Part shown: piece after piece, positions 54,221 to 63,955 of the stretch
Layout of the letters: each line of letters opens with the position of its first letter
Numbering within the stretch: position 1 is the stretch's first letter
Source: Sphingomonas sp.
GTDB taxonomy: Bacteria; Pseudomonadota; Alphaproteobacteria; Sphingomonadales; Sphingomonadaceae
Length of the DNA stretch: 64,000 bases
Assembly (NCBI GenBank): GCA_017849555.1
Contig: JAFIGU010000095.1
Coordinates: 38,942-102,941, forward strand
Direction: 5' to 3'
Position numbers and translations under genes: made by a program
Notes under the pieces: model-generated
The model's database searches: none
What the model was told of the DNA's origin: nothing
The model's input: only the letters and a program-made list of their open reading frames with translations

Positions 54221-54305
54221 CGTCATGCCGGGCTCGACCCGGCATCCAGAGCCACGAGTGACGCACATTTGCGGCTCTGGATGCCGGATCAGGTCCGGCA
54301 TGACG
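54221..54305. repeat. Intergenic inverted repeat, family B copy 1
   Basis: CGTCATGCCGGGCTCGACCC at the left and GGTCCGGCATGACG at the right, with inner arms ATCCAGAGCC and GGCTCTGGAT. Close copies lie at 60439-60522 and at the right window edge (63956). Confidence 0.85.
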
Positions 54306-54328
54306 AAATAGAGTAAGGCCAGTTACCC

Positions 54329-56071
54329 TCAGCGCGCGCGCTTCAACGCCCAGCTGATGCTCGCCCCGCCGGCATCGGCCGCGCCGGTGATGACGAGCTG
54401 TTGCGTCGCGATCGGCCGCCCCTCGGGGTCGATCCACAGACTGTCCTCGATCGCCAGCGAATCGCCGCGCGCGCGGAATTGCCACAAGGCCCCGCCCGGC
54501 ACGCGCAGCACCGCGGCGAGCCCATCGGCGGTCGGCGACGCCTCCACCCCGCGCCCGAGGTGGAAGCGGATCGCGAACGGCGTCGTCCCGGGCCGGCGCC
54601 GTCGCCCCTTGGGCAGCAAGGCATCCTCGCCGCGCAGCTCGCGCCCGTCGCCCGCCAGCACCAATTGGCGGCGGTGGATGAACCCGAAGCGGCGGACATA
54701 GCCGTCGTGATTGGCCTCGATCCGGCTCGCGCCGTCCGATTCCTGCCGCGACAATTCCACCGCGGTGACGCCCTTGCCGAGGCTGCCGTCGGAAAGGATC
54801 GCGGTCGAATTGGAATCGTCGAGCGTCAGCGTCGAATGCGCCGCGGTCGTGCGCAGCCCCTCGGCCAGCGTGCGCGGCAACCGCGGCGAGGCATCGCGCG
54901 CACCGCCGCAATTGACGATCAGCCGCGTCGCGCCGTCGGAAAATTCGAACGCCAGCGTCGAGGCGCACCCGCCGTCGACCGCGCGCGCCACCGGCGGCGG
55001 GGCGGCATCGACGATCAGCACCGCCTTGCCCCCCGTCAGCCGCTGATAGCCCCATTCGCGCGCCTGCTTGAGCGGGCGGGCGCGCACCCCGGTCGCCTCG
55101 ATCACCTGCGCGACGCGCTCGGCCGGCACCGGGCCGCTGCCCTGCCAGCTCGCCAGCCCGCGATCGGCATGACACACCCCAAGCAATGCCGGAACAAGCC
55201 GCGCCAGCGCGCTTTCCGCCACCTCGGGCAGCGCCAGCCGGCGCGCTTCATAGCATTCGCGCAACGTCGCGAGCAGCGCGGCGATATCGAGCAACGCATC
55301 GGGCGCGCGGCTCACCGCGCCGCCGTCTTCGAACAAGGCGGTGCCCAAAGCGCGGGTCAGCCCCGCCTCGGCGAAGGCGAGCCCCGCATCGCCGCCGGGG
55401 ATCAGCAGCCGCGCCGCGAGCAGCCCGCTCCACGCCGCGACGCGCTTCGGCCCCGGCGGGGTCTTGTCCGCCCCGCGATCGAGATGCCGCGCGCCCCGCG
55501 CCAGCGTGTTGAGCACCTTCGAGCGATAGACGAGATCGGTCGACGACAGGATCAGCGGCGCGTGCGCGGTCCAGAACAGGATGCGCCGCCCCCACAGATC
55601 GGGCCGCCACGCCGCGCCGGCGACCTTTTCGGCATGCGCGAGCAGCCAGCGCGACATCAGCCCCTCGGCGATCGGCGCACCCTGCACCCGCGTCGCGACT
55701 GAAGAAAGATCGCGCAGCCACGCGAAGGAATGGAGATAATCGGCATAGCCCGGCGCGACATCGAGCGTGCGGAAATCGAGCCCGGCGATCGCGAGCTGTT
55801 CGCCGCGCCACAGGAAATGCCCGGCGAGCAGCGCCTGCCCGCGCGCGACATCGCCGAAAACGGGGTCGTCGGGCACCGCGATCAGCTTGAGCGGATAGCG
55901 CCCCTTGAGCCGGAACGAATGGATCGGGGTGCGCCACGTCAGCCGGTCGAAGGTCTGCGACAAGCGCTCGGCGAGCGACAGCCCGCGATCGCCGCCCGAT
56001 CGTACCAGCCTCTTGCCCTGTTCGATCCCGTCGGGGCCGGAATCAACGGCTTTATCGTCCTGTTGGCTCAT
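54329..56071 (-). CDS. Heparinase II/III family protein
   Basis: A 580-residue protein beginning at the ATG 56071, which overlaps the rpe stop by four bases (ATGA). The frame is open further upstream, but that is shadow inside rpe. The first 350 residues are mostly helical (toroid-like) and the C-terminal 200 are a beta-rich heparinase II/III-like domain ([24 protein letters not shown], with HSTLTLDD the conserved element). No signal peptide is visible. Members depolymerise uronic-acid polysaccharides, but this cytoplasm-like form beside rpe and purH is a conserved sphingomonad arrangement of unknown substrate. Confidence 0.8.
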   Translation of the reverse strand: MSQQDDKAVDSGPDGIEQGKRLVRSGGDRGLSLAERLSQTFDRLTWRTPIHSFRLKGRYPLKLIAVPDDPVFGDVARGQALLAGHFLWRGEQLAIAGLDFRTLDVAPGYADYLHSFAWLRDLSSVATRVQGAPIAEGLMSRWLLAHAEKVAGAAWRPDLWGRRILFWTAHAPLILSSTDLVYRSKVLNTLARGARHLDRGADKTPPGPKRVAAWSGLLAARLLIPGGDAGLAFAEAGLTRALGTALFEDGGAVSRAPDALLDIAALLATLRECYEARRLALPEVAESALARLVPALLGVCHADRGLASWQGSGPVPAERVAQVIEATGVRARPLKQAREWGYQRLTGGKAVLIVDAAPPPVARAVDGGCASTLAFEFSDGATRLIVNCGGARDASPRLPRTLAEGLRTTAAHSTLTLDDSNSTAILSDGSLGKGVTAVELSRQESDGASRIEANHDGYVRRFGFIHRRQLVLAGDGRELRGEDALLPKGRRRRPGTTPFAIRFHLGRGVEASPTADGLAAVLRVPGGALWQFRARGDSLAIEDSLWIDPEGRPIATQQLVITGAADAGGASISWALKRAR

Positions 56072-56730
56072 TCGCCGCGCAGCGCCCGGATATTGGCGGC
56101 ATAAGCCTCCGGCCCGCCGCGGAAGGTGGCGGTGCCGGCGACCAAAGCATCGGCGCCGGCGTCGATCGCCAGCCGCGCGGTCTGCCGGTCGATCCCGCCG
56201 TCGACCTCGAGATCGATATCGCGCCCGCTCGCCTCGATCATCGCGCGGATCGCCGCGATCTTGCGCAACTGGCTGTCGATGAAGCTCTGCCCGCCGAAGC
56301 CGGGGTTGACGCTCATCACCAGCACCAGATCGACGAGATCGATGAGATAATCGAGCACATCGACCGGGGTCGCCGGGTTGAGCACCACCCCGGCGCGCTT
56401 GCCGAGGCTCTTGATGTGCTGGATCGTGCGGTGGACGTGCGGCCCCGCCTCCGGGTGGACGGTGATCGTATCCGCCCCGGCCTCGGCGAAGGCGTCGAGA
56501 TAGAGGTCGACCGGGGAGATCATCAGATGGACGTCGAACGGCTTCGCCGTATACGGGCGCAGCGCCTTCACCACCGCCGGGCCGATCGTGATATTGGGGA
56601 CGAAATGGCCGTCCATCACGTCGACGTGGATCCAATCCGCCCCCGCAGCGTCGATCGCGCGTATCTCCTCACCGAGCTTGGCGAAATCGGCGGACAGGAT
56701 CGAGGGGGCGATGCGGACGGGCTTGGTCAT
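56068..56730 (-). CDS. rpe: Ribulose-phosphate 3-epimerase
   Basis: Cytoplasmic TIM-barrel enzyme interconverting ribulose 5-phosphate and xylulose 5-phosphate, 220 residues, the usual length. Visible hallmarks: [40 protein letters not shown] with the metal His-Asp, [16 protein letters not shown] and LEVDGGI. All catalytic residues look intact. It starts 25 bases after the rsmB stop and overlaps the heparinase-like gene, so rsmB-rpe-heparinase are likely cotranscribed leftward. Confidence 0.96.
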   Translation of the reverse strand: MTKPVRIAPSILSADFAKLGEEIRAIDAAGADWIHVDVMDGHFVPNITIGPAVVKALRPYTAKPFDVHLMISPVDLYLDAFAEAGADTITVHPEAGPHVHRTIQHIKSLGKRAGVVLNPATPVDVLDYLIDLVDLVLVMSVNPGFGGQSFIDSQLRKIAAIRAMIEASGRDIDLEVDGGIDRQTARLAIDAGADALVAGTATFRGGPEAYAANIRALRGE

Positions 56731-56755
56731 ACGGTCCGCTTAACGCGCAACTGGC

Positions 56756-58048
56756 TCAGGCGGAAGCACGTCGCAGCCGTGCGACGAAAAAGCCGTCGCA
56801 CCCGCCCGTCGCCTCGACCGTTCCGGGCAAGGTGCGGACATAACCGTCGGGGTGGGCGGCGATTCCGGCGGGGAGTTCGCCCGGCGCCGGCGGCATGACG
56901 GCAAAATCGCCGCGCTGCCCGAGAAACTGCGCCAATTGCGCCTCGCCCTCGGCGGGTTCGAGCGAGCAGGTGGCGTAGACGAGCAATCCGCCCGGCCTCA
57001 CCCAATCCGCCGCGCGGGCGAGGATGCGGCCCTGCAACTCGGCCATTTCGGCGATCACCCCGTCATGCGCGCGGTGAAGCACATCGGGGTGGCGGCGGAA
57101 GATGCCGGTCGCGCTGCACGGCGCATCGACCAGCACCGCCTCGGCGGGCGCGTCGGGCGCCCAATCGAGCACATCGCCCACCACCACGTCGGCGGAAAGC
57201 CCGGTGCGCGCGAGATTCTCGTTCAGTCGCGCGGCGCGACTTTTCGACGCGTCGACCGCGGTAACCTGCCAGCCGGCGGCGGCGAGCTGGAGCGTCTTGC
57301 CCCCCGGCGCCGCGCACAGATCGAGCGCCTGCCCCGCGCCGCTGCCGATCAGCCGCGCGGGGAGCGAGGCGGCGAGATCCTGCACCCACCACGCGCCCGC
57401 GTCATAGCCCGGAAGCTCGGGCACCGGCCCGGCATCGACGAGCCGCACATGCCCTGGCGCAAGGCTTTCTCCTTCGAGCCCCGACCACGCCGGATCGCGC
57501 AGCGTGACATCGAGCGGCGGCGGCGCGGCGATCGCACGCGACGCGGCGGCGACCACCTCCTCGCCCCACGCTTCGCGCCAACGCTCGGCGACGGGCACAA
57601 GCAGGGTCGGCGTCTCCGGCAGCGCCGCGCCGCCGCGCATCAGCGTCCCGAACACGCCGTGGACCAGTCGCCGCGGCCCGCCGTCGACCAGCGGGAGGAC
57701 GGTGGCGATCGCGGCATGCGGCGGGGTGCCGAGCGCGAGCGCCTGGGCGAGCGCGATGCGCAGCGCCATCCGCGCCTTGGCATCCTCGGGGAGGATCTGG
57801 CGGGTGGCCGAATCGATCAAGGCGTCGAGATCGGGCAGCCGGCGCAGCGTCTCGGCGGCGATCGCATGCGCCAGCCCGCGATCGGGCGGCGAGACGAGAT
57901 CGCGCGTCGCCGCGGGCAGCGCCGCTTCCAGCGCCTCGCCGCGCCTGAGCACCGCATCGAGCAATCGCAAGGCGGCGCGGCGGGTCGCGGTGCCGAGCGG
58001 CAAAGCAGGGCGGCGGGGCGGTCTAGGGGGCTTGGCGCGGATCGTCAT
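56756..58048 (-). CDS. rsmB: 16S rRNA (cytosine-5)-methyltransferase, RsmB type
   Basis: m5C methyltransferase of about 430 residues, probably for C967 of 16S rRNA. The ATG 58048 (MTIRAKPPRPPRR) is the likely start, with another ATG three codons upstream. The N-terminal 150 residues are a NusB-like RNA-binding domain (ATRRAALRLLDAVLRRGEALE). The methyltransferase has LDLCAAPGGKTLQLAA, DAPCSATGIFRRHPDV with one catalytic Cys and YATCSLEPAEGEAQL with the nucleophile Cys. Divergent from the DUF1674 gene, 54 bases apart. Confidence 0.93.
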   Translation of the reverse strand: MTIRAKPPRPPRRPALPLGTATRRAALRLLDAVLRRGEALEAALPAATRDLVSPPDRGLAHAIAAETLRRLPDLDALIDSATRQILPEDAKARMALRIALAQALALGTPPHAAIATVLPLVDGGPRRLVHGVFGTLMRGGAALPETPTLLVPVAERWREAWGEEVVAAASRAIAAPPPLDVTLRDPAWSGLEGESLAPGHVRLVDAGPVPELPGYDAGAWWVQDLAASLPARLIGSGAGQALDLCAAPGGKTLQLAAAGWQVTAVDASKSRAARLNENLARTGLSADVVVGDVLDWAPDAPAEAVLVDAPCSATGIFRRHPDVLHRAHDGVIAEMAELQGRILARAADWVRPGGLLVYATCSLEPAEGEAQLAQFLGQRGDFAVMPPAPGELPAGIAAHPDGYVRTLPGTVEATGGCDGFFVARLRRASA

Positions 58049-58102
58049 CACGCCCATGTGGCGGGGAACCAGCCAGATCGCCAGCAAGATCGGATATCGC
58101 AA

Positions 58103-58264
58103 ATGTCGAAACGCCCCGCGCACGTGAAGCCGCCGGCCTATCTCTCGCCCAACAAGCCGGTCCCCAAGCCCGCCCCGGCGACCCCCGGCCCGACCGATCC
58201 CAACGATCGCGACCCGACCCGCTTCGGCGATTGGGAGCTCAAGGGCATCGCGGTCGATTTCTGA
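58103..58264 (+). CDS. DUF1674 family protein (SDHAF4-like)
   Basis: A 53-residue protein starting at the ATG 58103. The C-terminal signature DPTRFGDWELKGIAVDF is the DUF1674 core, found in mitochondrial SDHAF4, an assembly factor for the flavoprotein subunit of succinate dehydrogenase. The first 38 residues are Pro/Lys-rich and disordered, as usual. It is too short for common length cut-offs. Divergent from rsmB, and a family A repeat follows it. Function by homology only. Confidence 0.88.
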   Translation: MSKRPAHVKPPAYLSPNKPVPKPAPATPGPTDPNDRDPTRFGDWELKGIAVDF

Positions 58265-58285
58265 GCGCGGCGCACGAAATAAAAC

Positions 58286-58368
58286 CCGTTCGCCCTGAGC
58301 CTGTCGGAGGGCTGCGCTTCTACCGCGCGAAGAAAAGTGCAGGGCGTCGACAAGCGCAGCCCGAACGG
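58286..58368. repeat. Intergenic inverted repeat, family A copy 3
   Basis: Starts CCGTTCGCCCTGAGCCTGTC and ends AAGCGCAGCCCGAACGG, with an ACCGCGCGAAGAAAAG centre. It lies between the DUF1674 and gpsA 3' ends, where it could also serve as terminator for both. Confidence 0.8.
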
Positions 58369-58390
58369 TGAGAGGTCCTTCCCTTCAGGC

Positions 58391-59362
58391 TCACACCTCG
58401 TCGCGCAGCGGGCGCGACAGCAGATCCCGCGTCACCGCGCGCACATCGGCGCCGTCGAGCAGCCGGCACACCGCCTCGACGATCGGCATATCGACCTCCA
58501 CGTCGCGCGCCGCCTCGACCAGCACCGGCGCGGTGAATGCCCCCTCCGCCACCGTCCGGCGATCGGCGAGCAGGGTCGCGGCGCTTTCCCCACGCCCCAG
58601 CCCGACCCCCAAAGAGAAATTGCGCGAACTGGTCGACGAACAGGTCAGCACCAGATCGCCCAGCCCTGACAATCCGGCGAGCGTCTCCGCCCGCGCGCCG
58701 CGCGCCAGCCCGAAGCGCGTCATCTCGGCAAAGCCGCGCGCGATCAGCGCGGCCCGCGCATTCTGCCCGAGCCCCGCGCCCTCGACCACACCGCAAGCGA
58801 TCGCGAGGACATTCTTGACCGCCCCGCCGATCTCCGCCCCCATCACGTCGGTCGACGCATAGGGCCGGAACGCCGGCCCCGCGAGCCGCGCCGCGAGCCG
58901 CGCCTGCAAATCGCTATCCTCGCACGCCAACGTCACCGCGGTCGGCAACCCCGCCGCCACCTCATGCGCGAAGGTCGGCCCCGAAAGCACCGCGATCGGC
59001 GCCCCCGGGTGCGCGGCATGCGCCACTTCGCCGACCAGCCGCCGCGTCCCCGCCTCGATCCCCTTGGCGCACATCACCAGTGGCGTCGCGCCGACCGGAG
59101 TCTCCGCGAGCACCCGCCCGACATGCTGCGCCGGCGCGACGACCAGCAACGCATCGACCCCGGCCAGATCGCCGAGCGCGCCGGTCGCGCGGATCGCCGG
59201 CGACAGCGCCACCCCCGGCAGAAACAGGGGGTTCGCATGATCGGCGTTGATCGCCGCCACCACCTCTGGCTCGCGCGCCCACAGCAGCACCTCGCCGCCG
59301 CGGGCCGCCACCGCCGCGAGCGCGGTGCCCCAGGCGCCGCCGCCGATCACCCCGATCCTCAT
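58391..59362 (-). CDS. gpsA: Glycerol-3-phosphate dehydrogenase [NAD(P)+]
   Basis: Makes sn-glycerol 3-phosphate for phospholipid synthesis, 323 residues. The ATG 59362 gives [20 protein letters not shown], the Rossmann start; the upstream open frame is shadow inside tsaD. Other signatures are [29 protein letters not shown], and the catalytic lysine in [14 protein letters not shown], followed by [14 protein letters not shown]. The start overlaps the tsaD stop by four bases, so tsaD-gpsA form an operon, as in many alphaproteobacteria. Confidence 0.96.
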   Translation of the reverse strand: MRIGVIGGGAWGTALAAVAARGGEVLLWAREPEVVAAINADHANPLFLPGVALSPAIRATGALGDLAGVDALLVVAPAQHVGRVLAETPVGATPLVMCAKGIEAGTRRLVGEVAHAAHPGAPIAVLSGPTFAHEVAAGLPTAVTLACEDSDLQARLAARLAGPAFRPYASTDVMGAEIGGAVKNVLAIACGVVEGAGLGQNARAALIARGFAEMTRFGLARGARAETLAGLSGLGDLVLTCSSTSSRNFSLGVGLGRGESAATLLADRRTVAEGAFTAPVLVEAARDVEVDMPIVEAVCRLLDGADVRAVTRDLLSRPLRDEV

Positions 59363-60384
59363 GCCTTCACCCCCGCGCCGCGCACCGCCTCCGCGCTCGG
59401 ATCGAGCGGCCAGCGCGCGCGCGCCGGCACGTCGAGCGGGTCGCTCAGCCCCGCGACGAACCGTTCGGCCCCCGCCCAGCCGATCATCGCGGCATTGTCG
59501 GTGCACAGCCACAAAGGCGGCGCGACGAAGCGCAGCCCATTATCCGCCGCCAGCGCCTCGAGCGCGCCGCGCACCGCGGCATTGGCCGCGACCCCGCCCG
59601 CGACGACCAACGCGGTCGCCCCGTCCGCCCGGTCGAGCGCGCGGCGGGTGCGGTCGATCAGGCAATCGACCACCGCCTGCTGGAACGAGGCGGCGATATC
59701 CTCCGCGCGATACTGCCCCACCGCACGCGCCACCGCGCTCTTGAGCCCGGCGAAGGAGAAATGCGGCTCGCCCGATCCGAGCAACGGGCGCGGCAGCGGC
59801 ACCGCGCGCGGATCGCCGAGCGCCGCGGCGCGCTCCACCGCCGGCCCGCCGGGAAAACCCAGCCCGAGCAATTTGGCGGTCTTGTCGAACGCCTCGCCCG
59901 CCGCATCGTCGATCGTCGTCGCGAGCCGGCGGTAGCGTCCGACCCCCTCGACCAGCAGCAACTGGCAATGCCCGCCCGAGACGAGCAGCAGCAGATAGGG
60001 AAAGGCGAGCTCGGCATCGGCGAGCCGCGGGCTCAGCGCGTGTCCTTCGAGATGATTGACCGCGATCAGCGGCTTGCCGACCGCGTGCGCCAGCGCCTTG
60101 CCGGTGACGAGCCCGACCATCACCCCGCCGATCAGCCCCGGCCCCGCGGTCGCGGCGATCGCGTCGACCCGATCGAGCGATACGCCGGCATCGGCCAGCG
60201 CCGCCTCGATCAGCGGCTCCAGCGCCTCGACATGCGCGCGCGCGGCGATTTCCGGCACCACCCCGCCATAAGGACGATGCGCGGCTTCCTGCCCCGCCAG
60301 CCGGTGCGCGAGCACCTGGCGGTCGCCGGTGACCAAAGCGGCGGCAGTCTCGTCGCAGGAGGATTCGAGCCCGAGGATCAGCAT
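59359..60384 (-). CDS. tsaD: tRNA N6-adenosine threonylcarbamoyltransferase
   Basis: Transfers the threonylcarbamoyl group to A37 of ANN-decoding tRNAs, 341 residues. The start ATG 60384 gives [18 protein letters not shown], the family N-terminus. The ASKHA-fold has [16 protein letters not shown], metal-binding NHLEGHA (His pair), [14 protein letters not shown] and [19 protein letters not shown]. The C-terminal part includes [13 protein letters not shown]. Cotranscribed with gpsA. The open frame upstream of 60384 runs antisense through the hemC region and is not coding. Confidence 0.96.
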   Translation of the reverse strand: MLILGLESSCDETAAALVTGDRQVLAHRLAGQEAAHRPYGGVVPEIAARAHVEALEPLIEAALADAGVSLDRVDAIAATAGPGLIGGVMVGLVTGKALAHAVGKPLIAVNHLEGHALSPRLADAELAFPYLLLLVSGGHCQLLLVEGVGRYRRLATTIDDAAGEAFDKTAKLLGLGFPGGPAVERAAALGDPRAVPLPRPLLGSGEPHFSFAGLKSAVARAVGQYRAEDIAASFQQAVVDCLIDRTRRALDRADGATALVVAGGVAANAAVRGALEALAADNGLRFVAPPLWLCTDNAAMIGWAGAERFVAGLSDPLDVPARARWPLDPSAEAVRGAGVKA

Positions 60385-60404
60385 GTCCCGCCCTCTATCG
60401 CGTC

Positions 60405-60432
60405 CGTCCGGGCTTGTCGAAGGGGCGCGAAC
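60405..60432. repeat. Half copy of repeat family A
   Basis: CCGTCCGGGCTTGTCGAAGG followed by GGCGCGAAC: only the outer parts of the family A element remain, fused, just before a family B copy. A decayed copy. Confidence 0.45.
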
Positions 60433-60438
60433 CCTCTC

Positions 60439-60522
60439 CGTCATGCCGGACTTGATCCGGCATCCAGAGCCACGGGCGGCGGTGTTTGCGGCTCTGGATG
60501 CCGGGTCGGGCCCGGCATGACG
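60439..60522. repeat. Intergenic inverted repeat, family B copy 2
   Basis: CGTCATGCCGGACTTGATCC at the left, ATCCAGAGCC and GGCTCTGGAT as inner arms, CCCGGCATGACGG at the right. It lies between the divergent tsaD and hemC starts. Confidence 0.88.
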
Positions 60523-60591
60523 GATAAGCGAGAAGCGTCGGGACAATCCATCCGGTTGAATGTCGCCCCGTCCTGGGCCATCGCTCGCGGC

Positions 60592-61491
60592 ATGATCTTC
60601 CGGCTCGGCACCCGCGGCTCCCCCCTTGCGCTCACCCAGGCGGGGATGACGCGCGACGCGCTCGTCGCCGCGCATCCCGGCCTCGAGGTCGAACTGGTCA
60701 CGGTGCGCACCACCGGCGACCGGGTGCAGGATCGCGCGCTCGCCGAGATCGGCGGCAAGGCGCTGTGGACCAAGGAGCTCGATCGCGCTTTGCTCGACGG
60801 CGAGGTCGATGCCTGCGTCCATTCGATGAAGGATGTCGAGACGATCCGCCCGGCCGAGATCGCGATCGCCGCGATGCTGCCGCGCGCCGACGTGCGCGAC
60901 CGGCTGATCGGCGCGGCATCGATTGCCGATCTGCCACCCGGCGCGATCGTCGGGAGCAGCTCGCCGCGTCGCCGCGCGCAGCTGTTGCGGCTGCGCCCCG
61001 ATCTGCGGATCATCCTGTTCCGCGGCAATGTCGACACCCGCCTTGCCAAGCTCGCCGCGGGCGAGGCGGATGCGACCCTGCTCGCCGCCGCCGGGCTCGA
61101 CCGGCTCGGACGCCACGACACCGGGCAGGCGATCCCGATCGACCAGATGCTTCCCGCCCCGTCGCAGGCGGCGGTGGGGATCGAGGTGCGCGCCGGTTCG
61201 CCCGCCGCGGCGCTGGTCGCGGCGATCGACAACGCGCCGACCAGCAAGGCGGTGCTGACCGAGCGCGCCTTTCTCGCCGCGCTCGGCGCCGGCTGCCACT
61301 CGCCGGTCGGCGCGCTGGCGCGGATCGTCGAGGGCGGGATCGGCCTTCGCGCGCAATTGCTCGCCGAGGACGGCAGCGAAGCGGTCGAGGGCGAGCAGCA
61401 GGGCGCGGACGGCGCGATCGTCGCCGCGGCGCTGGCCCGCGACTTGCTCGGCCGCGCGCCGGAATCGGTCCGCCGGCTGTTCGGCGGGTGA
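60592..61491 (+). CDS. hemC: Porphobilinogen deaminase (hydroxymethylbilane synthase)
   Basis: Polymerises four porphobilinogens to hydroxymethylbilane in heme synthesis, 299 residues. The ATG 60592 gives [19 protein letters not shown]. Substrate and cofactor elements are visible: [13 protein letters not shown]-type (here [16 protein letters not shown]), [32 protein letters not shown], and the dipyrromethane cysteine in [14 protein letters not shown]. All expected. Its stop overlaps the hemD start (GTGA). Confidence 0.96.
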   Translation: MIFRLGTRGSPLALTQAGMTRDALVAAHPGLEVELVTVRTTGDRVQDRALAEIGGKALWTKELDRALLDGEVDACVHSMKDVETIRPAEIAIAAMLPRADVRDRLIGAASIADLPPGAIVGSSSPRRRAQLLRLRPDLRIILFRGNVDTRLAKLAAGEADATLLAAAGLDRLGRHDTGQAIPIDQMLPAPSQAAVGIEVRAGSPAAALVAAIDNAPTSKAVLTERAFLAALGAGCHSPVGALARIVEGGIGLRAQLLAEDGSEAVEGEQQGADGAIVAAALARDLLGRAPESVRRLFGG

Positions 61492-62150
61492 CGCGCGCCG
61501 CGATCGTGCTGCGCCCCGAGCCGGGCAATGCGCGAACGATCGCGCGGCTCGCGGCGCTGGGGGTGCCGGCGTTGGCGCTGCCGCTGTTCGCGGTCGAGCC
61601 GGTCGCGTGGGAGACACCCGGCGGGGCGTTCGATTCATTGCTTATCACCAGCACCAATGCGATGCGCCACGCCGGCGCCGGGCTGACGGCGCTGGGTCAC
61701 CTGCCGGTGATCGCGGTCGGCGAGGAAAGCGCCAATGCCGCGCGCGCCGTCGGCCTCACCGTCGCGGTGACCGGTACGACCGACGGCGTCGCCGCGCTGG
61801 ACGCCGCCCGGGCGGCGGGGTTCCGCGCGCCGCTCCACCTCGCGGGGCAGGAACATATCGCCTTCGCCGATGTGGTTTCGATCACCGTCTATCGCAGCGC
61901 GCCGCTCGATCTGGCCGCCGGGGCGCTCGCGGCGGCACGCGGGCGGGTCGCGCTGCTCCACTCGCCGCGCGCCGCGCGCCGCTTCGCCGAGCTGGTCGAC
62001 CGCGACGCGGTGCCGCGCGAGACGATCCGTCTTGCCGCGCTGAGCGAGAAGATCGCCGCGGCGGCCGGCGCGGGCTGGGACGCGATCGCCAGCACGCCGC
62101 GCCCCGACGACGCATTGCTCGTCGCACTCGCCGCGTCGCTCGCGAGTTGA
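61488..62150 (+). CDS. hemD: Uroporphyrinogen-III synthase
   Basis: Cyclises hydroxymethylbilane with ring inversion to uroporphyrinogen III. The 220-residue protein starts with GTG overlapping the hemC stop by four bases. Conservation is weak as usual for HemD, but the two-domain pattern is there: [20 protein letters not shown] at the N-terminus, [37 protein letters not shown], and [17 protein letters not shown] in the second domain, with a final [11 protein letters not shown]. It is a little short for the family. Position right after hemC makes the assignment firm. Confidence 0.88.
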   Translation: MTRAAIVLRPEPGNARTIARLAALGVPALALPLFAVEPVAWETPGGAFDSLLITSTNAMRHAGAGLTALGHLPVIAVGEESANAARAVGLTVAVTGTTDGVAALDAARAAGFRAPLHLAGQEHIAFADVVSITVYRSAPLDLAAGALAAARGRVALLHSPRAARRFAELVDRDAVPRETIRLAALSEKIAAAAGAGWDAIASTPRPDDALLVALAASLAS

Positions 62151-62181
62151 CCCGTGGCGCCGGGCCGGGGATAGTGCGCCG

Positions 62182-63132
62182 ATGAACGATCCACTGCCGA
62201 GCGAAACCGCCGCGCGCCGGCCGCGGGTCGGGCTGGTCATCACGACGCTCGTCGTGCTGGCATTCGTCGTCGGCATCGCGCTGATGCTCGTCGCGATGCG
62301 TAATTCGGGCGGCTGGTTCGTCCACACCCCGTCGACCACCCAGCCCGCGCCCGACGCCGCCCAGCCGCAAACCGCGCCGCAGCCCGAAGCGCAACCTTCC
62401 CCGCAAGCCACCGTCCCGCCGACCCCGGAAGCGCTCGATTCACGCGAAACCGCGCTTGCCGCGCAGCTTTCCGCGCTCGAAGCGCGCACCGCCTCGATCG
62501 ACAGCACCACTGCCGCCGCCGCCGCGCAGGCCGGTCGCGCCGAGGCGATGATGGTCGCCTTCGCCGCGCGCCGCGCGATCGATCGCGGGGTGACGCTCGG
62601 CTATCTCGAGGTCCAGCTGCGCGAACGGTTCGGCCAGATCGCCGCCGGCCCCGTCGCCACCGTGATCCAGGCCGCACGCCAGCCGGTGACGGTCGCCGCG
62701 CTGCGCCAGGCGCTCGACGCCAACGCCGATCGGCTGACCAACGGCGGCGGCGACGGCTGGGTCTCGGGCTGGCTCGCCGGGATTCGCCACCAGCTCGGCA
62801 GCCTCATCATCCTCCACGACGTCAGCACGCCGTCGCAGCTCCCCGCCGAGCGACTGGCGCGCGCGCGGCGGCTGCTCGACGCGGGGCAGGTGCAGGCCGC
62901 GCTGGGCGAGGTTTCGCGGCTGCCGGGCGCCGGGTCGTCGGGCAATTGGGCCAACGCCGCACGCCGCTTCATCGCCGCGCACCACGCGCTCGATGCCTTA
63001 GAAGCGGCGGCGCTGATGGTCCCGCCGCCCGCATCTGCCGACAACAACAATTCAGCCAATGCCGCGCCGCCGCCGCCCGCCGAACCGGCGGTTCGCGCCG
63101 AGCCGGCGGGGCCGGCGCGGGAAGCTATCTGA
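62182..63132 (+). CDS. Membrane-anchored coiled-coil protein of the hem operon, mitofilin-like
   Basis: A 316-residue protein with one N-terminal helix (VGLVITTLVVLAFVVGIALMLVAM, about residues 15-38), a Pro/Gln-rich linker, a coiled coil (about 85-125, LAAQLSALEARTASIDST) and a helical C-terminal domain that ends in an Ala/Pro-rich tail. Position after hemC-hemD matches the alphaproteobacterial genes encoding mitofilin/Mic60-related proteins or HemX-like proteins. I see no enzyme motif. It could shape the envelope or support heme-pathway proteins. It runs into the convergent DUF72 gene by 8 bases. Confidence 0.7.
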   Translation: MNDPLPSETAARRPRVGLVITTLVVLAFVVGIALMLVAMRNSGGWFVHTPSTTQPAPDAAQPQTAPQPEAQPSPQATVPPTPEALDSRETALAAQLSALEARTASIDSTTAAAAAQAGRAEAMMVAFAARRAIDRGVTLGYLEVQLRERFGQIAAGPVATVIQAARQPVTVAALRQALDANADRLTNGGGDGWVSGWLAGIRHQLGSLIILHDVSTPSQLPAERLARARRLLDAGQVQAALGEVSRLPGAGSSGNWANAARRFIAAHHALDALEAAALMVPPPASADNNNSANAAPPPPAEPAVRAEPAGPAREAI

Positions 63133-63922
63133 CCCGCTCGATCAGCGCCATCGCACCGTGCGGCGCGCGGACCTTGGCGCCGTTGATGAAGAAGACGAAG
63201 GCATCGCGCGGCGCGGGCGCCGGTTTCGCTGCCTCGACATAGGGCAGCCCCTCGGGCGCGCCGCCCGCGGCCCAGTCGCGCGCCGCCGCCGCCCAGTGAT
63301 CGAGCTCGGTCGGACTATAGCCCGCCGGTTCCTCCTCGACGCCATTTTCCAGCCGCGCATAGGTGAAATCCCCGGTCACGTCGGCGATCGCGGGATAATC
63401 CGCCGAATCGGCATAGACGATCGCCACCCCGGCGGCGCGGCACATCGCGATGAATGCCGGGTCGGCGAAGCTGTCATGCCGCACCTGCACCGCGTGGCGC
63501 AGCGCCACACCCTCATGCGCGGCGGGCAACAGCTTGAGGAAGGCGCCGAAATCCTCCGCATCGAATTTCTTGGTCGCCATGAATTGCCACAGGATCGGCC
63601 CGAGCCGATCGCCGAGTTCGACGATCCCCTGCCCGACGAAGCGCCCGACCGATTCGCCCGCCTCGGCCAGCACCTTGCGGTTGGTGCAGAAGCGCGAGGC
63701 CTTCAGCGTGAAGACGAACCCGTCGGGCACCGCTTTGGCCCAATTGGCGAAGGTCGCGGGCTTGAACCCGCTATAATAGGTGCCGTTGACCTCGATCGCG
63801 GTCATCTTCCCCGCGGCATATTCGAGCTCGCGCTTCGCGGGCCATTTCGGCGGGAAGAAGGTGCCGCGCCACGGTTCATAGGTCCAGCCGCCGATACCGA
63901 CGCGAATCGTGCCTGTGCTCAT
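63125..63922 (-). CDS. DUF72 domain-containing protein
   Basis: A 265-residue TIM-barrel-like protein of the DUF72 (YecE) family. Signatures are IRVGIGGWTYEPWRGTFFPP at the N-terminus, YSGFKPATFANWAKAVPDGFVFTLKASRFCTNRKVL and ILWQFMATKKFDAEDFGAFLKLLP, with VFFINGAKVRAPHGAMALIE at the end. The biochemical role of the family is unsettled; relatives are linked to nucleic-acid or iron-sulfur processes only loosely. It overlaps the convergent gene by 8 bases. Single gene in context. Confidence 0.88.
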   Translation of the reverse strand: MSTGTIRVGIGGWTYEPWRGTFFPPKWPAKRELEYAAGKMTAIEVNGTYYSGFKPATFANWAKAVPDGFVFTLKASRFCTNRKVLAEAGESVGRFVGQGIVELGDRLGPILWQFMATKKFDAEDFGAFLKLLPAAHEGVALRHAVQVRHDSFADPAFIAMCRAAGVAIVYADSADYPAIADVTGDFTYARLENGVEEEPAGYSPTELDHWAAAARDWAAGGAPEGLPYVEAAKPAPAPRDAFVFFINGAKVRAPHGAMALIERVR

Positions 63923-63955
63923 GATCTTACCTCAAGATGTGACCCCGCCCCTCTC

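Noticed and set aside
54329-56635. Extending the heparinase-like protein upstream to 768 residues
   Set aside because: The extension lies in another frame of rpe; the ATG at 56071 overlapping the rpe stop is the natural start.
59359-61638. Extending tsaD upstream to a 759-residue protein
   Set aside because: The extra 418 residues run antisense through hemC and a repeat; the family N-terminus [12 protein letters not shown] starts at 60384.
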